From the NCBI GenBank assembly GCA_035695045.1, contig DASSEX010000016.1, positions 1 through 36,963 on the forward strand: a stretch of DNA of 36,963 nucleotides, written 5' to 3'. Below, one piece after another: positions 24,466 to 31,737 of the stretch. The stretch is from DASSKP01 sp035695045. Its GTDB lineage: Bacteria > Actinomycetota > Actinomycetes > JAFAQI01. Both the position numbers and the translations under genes were made by a program. The notes below the pieces were generated by a model, which saw only the letters and a program-made list of their open reading frames with translations, was not told the origin of the DNA and did no database searches. Each line of letters begins with the position of its first letter. Within the stretch, counting starts at the first letter, position 1.

Positions 24466-25245
24466 ATGCCTGGTCAATCGGCTGCGCGCGTGGCGGTCGA
24501 CGCCGATGTGGGTGTCACTGGGTCAGTGACACCCACGCGGGCGTCCGCACTGCCCGTTGACGCAAACCTGCAAGTGCGTCTGCTCGGTGGCTTCGCTCTG
24601 CATCGTGGCGACGCCGCGTTGTCGATCCCGGCGGCGGGCCGGCGGCTCGTCGCGCTCGTCGCTCTCCGCGACAGAGGCGTCAGCCGGGTGCAGGCGGCCG
24701 GCGTCCTGTGGGGCGAGTCGTCCGACGAGCGCGCCTGCGGCAGCGTGCGAACGGTGCTGTGGGCGCTGCGCAAGGGTGGCATCAACATCATCGACGCAGC
24801 CGGCGGCACGCTGACGCTGGCTCGTGACATCGATGTCGACGTGCGGGTGATGACGTCCGTTGCAAACGGGCTCCTCGCCGGGCAGGTCCGAGCGCAGGAC
24901 GTGAACCTCGAGCTGTTCGCGGAAGACCTGCTGCCCGACTGGTACGACGAATGGCTTGCATCCGACCGGGAACGGCTCCGGCAGCTACGACTGAACGCGC
25001 TCGAGGCGATGAGTGCGTCGTTGGTGTCCGCCGGGCAGGTGCACGCAGCGGTGCAGGCCGCGCTCTGCGCAGTGGCTTCGGAACCCCTGCGGGAGAGCGC
25101 GAACCGAGTCCTCATCGAGGCGTATCTCGCCGAGGGCAACAGGGCCGACGCGTTACGCCACTTCCGGTCGTTCGCCCAGCTGCTCTCGCGCGAGCTGGGC
25201 CTACGACCGACTCAGCCGTTGGTCGACCTCGTCCGGGCCGGCTGA
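24466..25245 (+). CDS. Winged-helix/BTAD transcriptional regulator (SARP-like)
   Basis: A 259-residue regulator. After a variable N-terminus (1-33) comes an OmpR-type winged helix (about 36-130; VRLLGGFALHRGDAALSIP, then the recognition region SSDERACGSVRTVLWALRKGG). The C-terminal half (about 145-255) is the all-helical BTAD domain with DWYDEWLASDRERLRQLRLNALE and AIRAEPLRES-like ASEPLRESANRVLIEAYLAEGN. There is no NB-ARC ATPase domain, so it is of the short SARP size. GGGGGG four bases before the ATG supports the start. It is divergent from the three secreted-protein genes, and the heptamer array between them makes it their probable activator. Confidence 0.88.
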   Translation: MPGQSAARVAVDADVGVTGSVTPTRASALPVDANLQVRLLGGFALHRGDAALSIPAAGRRLVALVALRDRGVSRVQAAGVLWGESSDERACGSVRTVLWALRKGGINIIDAAGGTLTLARDIDVDVRVMTSVANGLLAGQVRAQDVNLELFAEDLLPDWYDEWLASDRERLRQLRLNALEAMSASLVSAGQVHAAVQAALCAVASEPLRESANRVLIEAYLAEGNRADALRHFRSFAQLLSRELGLRPTQPLVDLVRAG

Positions 25246-25266
25246 TCCCGCCGACGCCGCGACTGG

Positions 25267-27405
25267 TCAGCTGGTGAACGGGACGGAGCGCGGCGGTGCT
25301 CCCAAGGGCCGGCCACCGTAGATGACGTGTCCTTTCGCGTCCTGGTAGGTCAGCCACGGCACCGTCTCGACGTTCTGGTCGACTCCCGGCTTGCCGTAGT
25401 TGCAGACGCCGGTCGGGAACGCCTGACGCAGCCGCTTCCACTGAGCATCGGTGAACGTCACCGGATAGTCGTCGCGACGTAGTGGCTTCAGCTGGCACTT
25501 GAGCACGTCGTCGGTGATCGGCTCGTCCGCTCCGAAGCGCGGCGTGCCGTACGCCGCGACGGTCTCGTCGCACACCCACGACGGGATGTCGACACCGCTG
25601 CCGTTGGTGCAGCGGTCGGCCAGGTCGGACGGCTTGTCCTGGATGATCTTCTGCGCGAGCGGAACCTTGCGGTGGTCGGCATCGACACGGCCCAGCCACT
25701 TGTCCATCGCGAACACCGACCAGTCGACGTAGTTGGCGTCACCGAGAAGTGGCACCTGCCCGCGCCACAGCACCTGGTTGGCGGCGGTGCCGAAGTTGCG
25801 CAGCAGCCGCGCCCGCATCGCATAGGTGCGGTAGACGTCGTGGAACGCACCCGGGTCGGGGCCGCGCAGGTCGATGATCGCGACGTTGTTGAGGTGGTCG
25901 GCGGTGTCGACGAGACCCGAACGGTAGGCGCGGTAGAGACCTGCGAGGTCGGCCTGGCTCCGCTCCTTCTGGACCACGCCGTCGATGTTCAGTCCGCCGA
26001 GGTTGGCGTTGAGGTCGACGAACTGCGCGGCGGTCAGCTGACCCTCACGGAGACCCTTCAGCCCGTACTGGATGCCGACGTTGTCGAACGGCCGGTTGGC
26101 GAAGCCGTCCTGCTTGCGCTTGCCGACGACGTTGATCGTGTAGTCCTGCAGCGTGCAGCGCACGCCGTGCCGGTTGGTCTTCGGGTTGTACTGCTTGCTC
26201 GGGTCGAGGCCGGCGCAGCTGTGCGTCGGGTCACCACCGTTGGGAATCGCGGTCGTGAACGTCACCGGGTTGCCGACGTTGGGATGGTCGAGCACCGCGC
26301 TCATCTGCGCCGGCGTCCAGACGTCGCCGGCGTCCCACCGCGACGGGTCCTGCCAGTAACGCAGCAACATCACGTAGTCGACGTACTCCATCGCCGACGA
26401 CCATGCGTCGGTGAAGCTGCACTGCGGTGTGAGGCCCTGGTAGACGCCCGGGTAGGCGTTGGCGACCTGCTGCTGCACCAGCGATCCACCGGAGCAGCCG
26501 CTGCCGATGGTCCACCGGACCGTGCCGTAGTGGTCGATCGCGTATTCCTTCGTCATCACCAGCGACTCTGCCTGGACGACGAGGTTGCAGTCGTGGCCGG
26601 CGTTGTCGAGCGCATTGGAGATGACGATGAAACCGCCGCCGACGATGCCCTTGTCGGTCGTGCTGGGTGCACTCGCCGTCGTGTACTGCTCGTCGCAGCT
26701 CGCGCCGTGCGTGATGACCATGCGGTGGTTGAACTGCCTCTGCGGCGCCCATGCCGTCCACGGCTTCTTCGGTTGCCAGAGGGCGGTGATGGAGTACTGG
26801 TCGCGGTCGATGTAGCCGGTCTCGGTCCGGTAGATGAACGGGACCGTCACGTCGTCGGTCGTCGTCGTGTTCTTGATGAACGCGCTCGGCGGGGGGTTGT
26901 TCGGGTCGTAGCTCTGCGTGTTGCCGCTCTGGTCGACGTAGGAGTAGGTGAAGGTCGGCTTCTGGTAGCACTTCGGGCTCTTGCTGCCGTTGCCGCACGT
27001 CCACGGCTTGATCTGCGGGCCGGCGAAGTCCGGGCCGCCGAGCGGATGGTCCACGACAGTCAGCCGCGCACCGCGGCCGTCGGGCAGTGTCGCCGTGACG
27101 ACGTTGGTCCCGACGCGCAGACCGGTGAGCAAGCCGAGGCCCTTGCCATCGGAGCTCGCGCGGAACCGCTTCGTGACGTCGCGGCCGTTGAGCGTGATGC
27201 GTGCCGCGGACGCATCGGCACCAGGGGTGGTGACCCTGATGAGGACGTCCTCGCCCGAGACGAGGTCTGCGCGGTTGGACAACGTCGAGATTCGTACGTC
27301 GCCATGACCTCCGCTGGCCGACGAGACGCCGGCGAATGCGCCGGCGATCAGCGCGAGCGGGACAGCGAAGAGAACCGGGCGGCGGAAGACGTGCGCCGAA
27401 CGCAT
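25267..27405 (-). CDS. Secreted DUF6351 (tannase-like) alpha/beta hydrolase
   Basis: A 712-residue exported protein with a signal peptide (about 1-31). An N-terminal beta domain (35-118; VLIRVTTPGADASAARITLNGRDV) precedes the DUF6351 hydrolase-like core. The likely nucleophile is Ser305 in GSGCSGGS (301-308), the Gly-Cys-Ser-Gly-Gly form seen in tannases and feruloyl esterases. Several Cys pairs (CGNGSKSPKC, SFTD and ASCDE regions) fit export. The substrate is unknown, probably an ester. The ATG at 27405 is chosen because AGGAG lies seven bases upstream; that site is within a long inverted repeat. The gene converges with the BTAD regulator gene, 21 bases apart, with no hairpin between. Confidence 0.88.
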   Translation of the reverse strand: MRSAHVFRRPVLFAVPLALIAGAFAGVSSASGGHGDVRISTLSNRADLVSGEDVLIRVTTPGADASAARITLNGRDVTKRFRASSDGKGLGLLTGLRVGTNVVTATLPDGRGARLTVVDHPLGGPDFAGPQIKPWTCGNGSKSPKCYQKPTFTYSYVDQSGNTQSYDPNNPPPSAFIKNTTTTDDVTVPFIYRTETGYIDRDQYSITALWQPKKPWTAWAPQRQFNHRMVITHGASCDEQYTTASAPSTTDKGIVGGGFIVISNALDNAGHDCNLVVQAESLVMTKEYAIDHYGTVRWTIGSGCSGGSLVQQQVANAYPGVYQGLTPQCSFTDAWSSAMEYVDYVMLLRYWQDPSRWDAGDVWTPAQMSAVLDHPNVGNPVTFTTAIPNGGDPTHSCAGLDPSKQYNPKTNRHGVRCTLQDYTINVVGKRKQDGFANRPFDNVGIQYGLKGLREGQLTAAQFVDLNANLGGLNIDGVVQKERSQADLAGLYRAYRSGLVDTADHLNNVAIIDLRGPDPGAFHDVYRTYAMRARLLRNFGTAANQVLWRGQVPLLGDANYVDWSVFAMDKWLGRVDADHRKVPLAQKIIQDKPSDLADRCTNGSGVDIPSWVCDETVAAYGTPRFGADEPITDDVLKCQLKPLRRDDYPVTFTDAQWKRLRQAFPTGVCNYGKPGVDQNVETVPWLTYQDAKGHVIYGGRPLGAPPRSVPFTS

Positions 27406-27407
27406 GA

Positions 27408-27470
27408 GAGCTCCTGTGGCTTGGCCGGACGCGTCATGCTGGGTGACGCCCGACTTCGCCACAGGAGCTC
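27408..27470 (-). promoter_or_regulatory. Inverted repeat enclosing the DUF6351 ribosome binding site
   Basis: GAGCTCCTGTGGC (27408-27420) is perfectly complementary to GCCACAGGAGCTC (27458-27470). Inside, GCGTCA (27431-27436) pairs with TGACGC (27444-27449). On the minus-strand RNA the 3' arm contains the AGGAG that serves the ATG at 27405, so the folded RNA would hide the ribosome binding site. It may instead, or also, be a terminator for the upstream coiled-coil gene, whose stop is at 27499. Confidence 0.55.
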
Positions 27471-27498
27471 GCACTCCTGCGTGATTTGCCGCTTTCCG

Positions 27499-28131
27499 TC
27501 AGCTGCCGGTGCGGGCCTCGCGGTTGACGTCGATGGCCTCGTCCAGCGCGACTGCGGTGTCCTCGGCGACGACGGCGGCCTTCTCCTTGGCGAGCGCCTT
27601 GCTCTCGGCCTCGGCGGCCGCGAGCTTCGCCTCACGCTCCTGCCGCTCGACGGCCTTGCGCTGCTCCGCGGTCTGCTTGGCGGTCGCGGCCTTGCCCTTG
27701 GCCGCTGCCTTCGCGACCTCCTGCTTGCGCTTCGCGGCTTCCTGCTCGAGGCGCTGCTCGCGCTTCTCGGCCGTCTCCTCGATCTGCTCGCGACGCTTCT
27801 CGGCGGCGCGCTTGCGGGCGGCGAGCTCGTCGTCGGCCTCGACCCGCTTGCTGTCGGCGATCGCCTCGAGCTGAGCGGCTTCCTTGAGCTTCGTGATGCG
27901 GGCCTGGCGGAGCCGGCCACGAGACACCAGCGTGTCGTCACGGAGCAGCCCGCCGAGTGTCGTCTCGACGGCAGCCTCGACGCCCTCGAACATCAACGAC
28001 GGCGGCCATTCCTCGTTGCCGGCCTGGCCAGAGGCCTTCGCGGCGGCGTTGAGAGGAAGACGCGCGGCGTTCAGCGTCGTGCCGACGACGAGCCCCGGCA
28101 GCCTGCGTGCGGTGGTGACGAGCTTGGTCAT
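27499..28131 (-). CDS. Coiled-coil protein paired with CsbD-like gene
   Basis: A 210-residue protein. The first 70 residues (MTKLVTTARRLPGLVVGTT, then GNEEWPPSLMFEGVEAAVET) look folded. Residues 75-205 are a long, charged Ala/Glu/Lys/Arg helix with heptad character and no membrane segment. Similar actinobacterial proteins are sometimes labelled as IF2-family proteins because of the Ala/Glu/Lys-rich composition, which is not evidence of a translation role. Its ATG overlaps the stop of the CsbD-like gene (TGATG), so the two are translationally coupled and probably act together. Confidence 0.8.
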   Translation of the reverse strand: MTKLVTTARRLPGLVVGTTLNAARLPLNAAAKASGQAGNEEWPPSLMFEGVEAAVETTLGGLLRDDTLVSRGRLRQARITKLKEAAQLEAIADSKRVEADDELAARKRAAEKRREQIEETAEKREQRLEQEAAKRKQEVAKAAAKGKAATAKQTAEQRKAVERQEREAKLAAAEAESKALAKEKAAVVAEDTAVALDEAIDVNREARTGS

Positions 28132-28640
28132 CAGCTGTCCTTCCGATCCGGGTCGAGCACGTCAGCGGTGCGGCGCGCAGCTGAGGCCTGGGCTTCGAGC
28201 GTGCGGGCGTCCTGCTCGGCAGCGAGCCGCTCACGCTCGGCCTGGGTCTCCGCCCTGTCGACCGCCGACTCCTGCGCAGCGGCCTGCTTCTCGACGGCCA
28301 CCTCCTGCGCGGCAGCCTGCCGCTCGACGGCGGACTTCGCCGCTGCCTCGTTGCGCTCGATCTCCTGCTGCTTGCGGTCCGCCGCGGCCTCGGTGAGCAG
28401 ACGCTGCCGCTCGACCTCGATCTCACGCTCGCGCTCGGTCAGCTCGGCGCGCTGCTCCTCGCGCTCGGCCTCGACGCTCAGCTCTGCAGCGCGCTTCGCG
28501 GTCTCTGCCTTCTCCTGGTGGAGGGCGCCCTCGCGGCGCAGGTCGTCATTGCCGATCACGGCGCCGGCGGCCTTCTTGGCCGTGCCGACGACGCGGTCGA
28601 CGAGCCCGCCGGCAGTTGCGCCGGGGATTCGCTCAGTCAT
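28131..28640 (-). CDS. CsbD-like stress protein with coiled-coil extension
   Basis: A 169-residue protein. The N-terminal 40 residues (GLVDRVVGTAKKAAGAVIG, then NDDLRREGALHQEKAE) match the CsbD pattern of KxKExxGxxxGxxxLxxEG found in general-stress proteins. The rest is a Glu/Arg/Ala-rich coiled coil like that of the next gene. Two ATGs are possible, 28646 and 28640; the second is preferred because AAGGAG is then seven bases upstream rather than one. Stress induction is inferred from the family. It is divergent from hrcA, and the gap of 182 bases carries a CRP-like site and the CIRCE element. Confidence 0.8.
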   Translation of the reverse strand: MTERIPGATAGGLVDRVVGTAKKAAGAVIGNDDLRREGALHQEKAETAKRAAELSVEAEREEQRAELTEREREIEVERQRLLTEAAADRKQQEIERNEAAAKSAVERQAAAQEVAVEKQAAAQESAVDRAETQAERERLAAEQDARTLEAQASAARRTADVLDPDRKDS

Positions 28641-28744
28641 GGACATGCTCCTTCGAGCGGTGCATTTCGTTGGGGGGACAGAAGCAGTCCTGCCCGGTGC
28701 TAGCGGAAGGAAGCAGCGGGCAAGGGGACCCTCACCGATGCGCC

Positions 28745-28760
28745 TGTGACACAGGTCACG
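28745..28760. promoter_or_regulatory. CRP-like binding site
   Basis: TGTGA-N6-TCACG matches the CRP/FNR-family consensus TGTGA-N6-TCACA in nine of ten positions. It lies where the -35 box of hrcA would be and about 105 bases upstream of the CsbD-like gene, so a cAMP receptor-type regulator could affect either. Only the sequence match is seen. Confidence 0.45.
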
Positions 28761-28775
28761 CCACGAGAGACGGCC

Positions 28776-28781
28776 TATGAT
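28776..28781 (+). promoter_or_regulatory. -10 box of hrcA
   Basis: TATGAT is close to the sigma-A consensus. It abuts the CIRCE element, so the start site near 28788 would lie inside the operator. No TTGACA-like -35 is seen; the CRP-like palindrome occupies that place. Confidence 0.6.
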
Positions 28782-28807
28782 TGGCACTCGGAACCGGCGA
28801 GTGCCAG
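28781..28807. promoter_or_regulatory. CIRCE operator
   Basis: TTGGCACTC, a 9-base spacer and GAGTGCCAG match the CIRCE consensus TTAGCACTC-N9-GAGTGCTAA with 8 of 9 paired positions between arms. HrcA binds this element at heat-shock promoters. Here it overlaps the start site of hrcA itself, so hrcA and the downstream dnaJ are autorepressed. A CIRCE before hrcA is well known in Firmicutes and actinobacteria. Confidence 0.9.
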
Positions 28808-28822
28808 GAGCGGGAGGTGCGC

Positions 28823-29848
28823 ATGCTCGACGACCGCAAGCTCTCGGTCCTGCGCGCCATCGTCGAGGACTACGTCTCGACCAACGAGCCGGTCGGGTCC
28901 AAGACCCTGGTCGACCGCCACCAGCTCGGTGTGTCGCCCGCCACGGTTCGCAACGACATGGCGGCGCTCGAGGAGGACGGTTACATCACGCAACCGCACA
29001 CGAGTGCGGGGCGCGTGCCGACCGACAAGGGTTACCGGTTGTTCGTCGACCGGATGTCGTCGGTCAAGCCCCTGTCGAGTGCCGAGCGACGGGCGATCGA
29101 GTCATTCCTCGGCGGCGCGGTCGATCTCGACGACGTCGTCGGCCGCACGGTCCGGCTGCTCGCGCAGCTGACGCATCAGGTTGCGGTCGTGCAGTACCCC
29201 TCGCTCACGCGCTCATCGGTGCGCCATCTCGAGCTCGTGCCGATCTCATCAACGCGAGTGCTCGTCGTGCTCATCACGGACACCGGCAGGGTCGAGCAGC
29301 GAAGCGTCGACCTTCCGGATCCGCTCAGTGAGGACGAAGTCGCCGATCTCCGGACGAGGTTCAACAGCCGCATCGCCGGCGCTCGGCTGGCAGATGCACC
29401 CGCAAAGCTCTCCGACCTGCCCGAGGCCGTCCCGCCGACGTTGCGCGCCGACGTCACTGCCGTGACGGCCACCGTGCTGGAGACTCTCGTCGAGAAGCCA
29501 GAGGAACGAGTGGTGCTGGCCGGCACCGCCAACCTCGCGCGGACCGGCGCACTCGACTTCCCACGCACGATCCGACCGGTGCTCGAAGCACTCGAGGAGC
29601 AGGTCGTCCTGCTGCGCCTGTTCGGCGAGATCACCGATGCGCAGACCGTGCGCGTGAGCATCGGCGAGGAGAACCCGCACGAGGGGCTGTGGACCGCCTC
29701 CGTCGTCGCGACCGGATACGGCAGCGAGGGTGACGAGCCGCTCGCGGGGCTCGGCGTGCTCGGTCCGACGCGGATGGACTATCCGGGCACGATGGGCGCG
29801 GTGCGTGCCGTCGCGCGTTACGTCGGCCAGATCCTGGCCGAGGGCTGA
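28823..29848 (+). CDS. hrcA: Heat-inducible transcription repressor HrcA
   Basis: A 341-residue repressor. The N-terminal winged helix (about 1-75) reads LDDRKLSVLRAIVEDYVSTN, with EPVGSKTLVDRHQLGVSPATVRNDMAALEEDGYITQPHTSAGRVPTDKGYR typical of HrcA spanning the recognition helix; the rest is a GAF-like domain with an inserted dimerising segment. GGGAGG, five bases before the ATG at 28823, fixes the start; the frame is open further upstream through the operator but that part is not coding. HrcA needs GroEL for activity in other bacteria. dnaJ follows after 12 bases. Confidence 0.95.
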   Translation: MLDDRKLSVLRAIVEDYVSTNEPVGSKTLVDRHQLGVSPATVRNDMAALEEDGYITQPHTSAGRVPTDKGYRLFVDRMSSVKPLSSAERRAIESFLGGAVDLDDVVGRTVRLLAQLTHQVAVVQYPSLTRSSVRHLELVPISSTRVLVVLITDTGRVEQRSVDLPDPLSEDEVADLRTRFNSRIAGARLADAPAKLSDLPEAVPPTLRADVTAVTATVLETLVEKPEERVVLAGTANLARTGALDFPRTIRPVLEALEEQVVLLRLFGEITDAQTVRVSIGEENPHEGLWTASVVATGYGSEGDEPLAGLGVLGPTRMDYPGTMGAVRAVARYVGQILAEG

Positions 29849-29860
29849 GGCATCGCGTCG

Positions 29861-31000
29861 ATGGCGAGGGACTACTACGCGATTCTCGGCGTGCCGAGCA
29901 ACGCCACCAACGACCAGATCAAGAAGGCCTACCGCAAGCTCGCCCGCGAGCTGCACCCCGACCTCAACCCGTCGCCGGAAGCGCAGGAGAAGTTCAAGGA
30001 GGTCACGGCGGCGTACGAAGTCCTGTCCGACCCGCAGAAGCGCGAGATCGTCGACCTCGGTGGCGACCCGCTCGCCCCCGGCGGCGGTGTCGGCGGTGGC
30101 GGGTTCACCGGCGGCTTCGCGGACATCATGGACGCGTTCTTCGGCGGCGCGGGCATGGGAGCGCGCGGGCCGCGCTCACGGATCCGCCCGGGCGCGGACG
30201 CATTGATCCGGGTCGACCTCGATCTCAACGAGACCGCGTTCGGCACGACCCGGGAGCTCAACCTCGACACCGCTGTCATCTGCAGCGCGTGTCAGGGGGC
30301 GGGCACCGCAGCCGGCACACATCCGGAGACGTGCCCGACCTGCCAGGGTCGTGGCGAGGTCCAGTCGGTGCAGCGGTCGTTCCTCGGCCAGCTCGTCACC
30401 GCGCGGACCTGCCCGGAGTGCGGCGGCGTCGGGTCGAAGATCCGGCACCCATGTCCGGACTGCGCCGGTGAGGGTCGGGTGCGCGCCCGGCGCACGATCA
30501 CCGTCAAGGTGCCGGCCGGCGTCGAGGACGGGATGCGGCTGCGACTCTCCGGCGAGGGCGAGGTCGGCCCCGGCGGCGGCCCGCCCGGCGATCTCTACGT
30601 CGAGATCCGCGAACGTGCGCATCCGACGTTCACCCGTGATGGTGACAACCTGCACTGTCACGTCGTGCTCCCGATGACAGCGGCCGCGCTGGGCACCACC
30701 GTGACGATCGAGACCCTCGACTCGAAGGAGTCGCTCGCGGTCAAGCCCGGCACCCAGTCCGGCACGGTCATCACGCTGCGCGGGCAAGGCGTGCCGCATC
30801 TGTCGCGCAGCGTCGGTCGCGGCGACCTCTACGTCCATCTCGACGTTGCGACGCCTGCCGACCTCGACGTCGAGCAGGAACGCCTGCTGCGTGAGCTCGC
30901 CCGGCTGCGTGACGAGGAGCAGCCGGAGATCACCGTGTCGAGCACGGCTGCCGCCGGTGGCTTCTTCTCCCGGCTCCGCGACGCCTTCAACGGCAAGTGA
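29861..31000 (+). CDS. dnaJ: Molecular chaperone DnaJ
   Basis: A 379-residue type I Hsp40 that stimulates DnaK ATPase. The J domain (2-68) contains HPD (32-34). A Gly/Phe-rich linker (about 72-108) is followed by a zinc domain (about 140-212) with all four CxxCxGxG repeats (CSACQGAG, CPTCQGRG, CPECGGVG, CPDCAGEG). The C-terminal substrate-binding domains are complete. Placement after hrcA marks it as the DnaJ2 copy usual in actinobacteria; another dnaJ with dnaK and grpE probably lies elsewhere. The stop overlaps the rsmE start by four bases (GTGA). Confidence 0.95.
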   Translation: MARDYYAILGVPSNATNDQIKKAYRKLARELHPDLNPSPEAQEKFKEVTAAYEVLSDPQKREIVDLGGDPLAPGGGVGGGGFTGGFADIMDAFFGGAGMGARGPRSRIRPGADALIRVDLDLNETAFGTTRELNLDTAVICSACQGAGTAAGTHPETCPTCQGRGEVQSVQRSFLGQLVTARTCPECGGVGSKIRHPCPDCAGEGRVRARRTITVKVPAGVEDGMRLRLSGEGEVGPGGGPPGDLYVEIRERAHPTFTRDGDNLHCHVVLPMTAAALGTTVTIETLDSKESLAVKPGTQSGTVITLRGQGVPHLSRSVGRGDLYVHLDVATPADLDVEQERLLRELARLRDEEQPEITVSSTAAAGGFFSRLRDAFNGK

Positions 31001-31728
31001 CGCCGCCGCTCTTTCTCCTCTCTCCGGACGTGCTGGCGTCCGTCGGTGTCGGTGACGTCGTGGTGCTCGACGGCGACGAAGGCCGTCATGCCGCAGATGT
31101 ACGCCGTCTCCGCCCCGGCGAGCCGATCGATGTCGGCGACGGGTGCGGCGTGGTGGTGCGTGGCGAGGTGGCGGACGTCGCCCGCGGCCGGCTGACGGTG
31201 ACGGTGCACGAGCGGCTCGCCGTGCCACGACACGAGCCGCGCTTCGTCGTCGTACAAGCCCTGGCGAAGGGCGGTCGCGATGAGGACGCCGTCGAGGCGA
31301 TGACCGAGGTCGGCGTCGACGAGATCGTCGGCTGGCAGGCGTCGCGGTCGGTGGCGAAGTGGACCGACCGCACCGCGGGGAGGTGGCGATCGACGGCGCG
31401 TGCCGCGACCAAACAGTCGCGTTCCGGCTGGGTGCCGGTCGTCGTCGGACCTCTTTCGACCAACGAGGTGGCCGAACGCTTGCGCGACGCCGCCCTGGGA
31501 CTCGTGCTGCACGAGTCCGCGACGCAGTCACTCGCTTCCGTCGAGCCGTGCGACACGGGCGATGTCGTCGTGGTCGTCGGACCCGAGGGCGGCATCGCCG
31601 AGGACGAGCTCGACGCGTTCCGCGCGGCCGGTGCGCATGTGTGCCGGCTCGGCGACACGGTGCTGCGCTCGTCGACCGCAGGCGTCGCCGCGCTCAGTGT
31701 CCTGAGCGCCAAGACCCGCTGGCGCTGA
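30997..31728 (+). CDS. rsmE: 16S rRNA (uracil-1498-N3)-methyltransferase
   Basis: A 243-residue SPOUT methyltransferase that methylates U1498 of 16S rRNA using S-adenosylmethionine. An N-terminal PUA-like domain (1-70; DGDEGRHAADVRRLRPGEPI) precedes the trefoil-knot domain with GRDEDAVEAMTEVGVDEI (about 93-110), VGPEGGIAEDEL (about 189-200) and LGDTVLRSSTA near the end. The GTG start overlaps the dnaJ stop, so it belongs to the hrcA-dnaJ operon. It converges with the Gmad2/propeller gene after nine bases. Confidence 0.95.
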   Translation: MTPPLFLLSPDVLASVGVGDVVVLDGDEGRHAADVRRLRPGEPIDVGDGCGVVVRGEVADVARGRLTVTVHERLAVPRHEPRFVVVQALAKGGRDEDAVEAMTEVGVDEIVGWQASRSVAKWTDRTAGRWRSTARAATKQSRSGWVPVVVGPLSTNEVAERLRDAALGLVLHESATQSLASVEPCDTGDVVVVVGPEGGIAEDELDAFRAAGAHVCRLGDTVLRSSTAGVAALSVLSAKTRWR

Positions 31729-31737
31729 CCTCCGCGG

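Noticed and set aside
27499..28640. Low-complexity Ala/Glu/Lys-rich frames as spurious
   Set aside because: Both frames are kept as genes because the starts have ribosome binding sites, the two overlap as TGATG, and the N-termini are not repetitive; the CsbD pattern supports the first.
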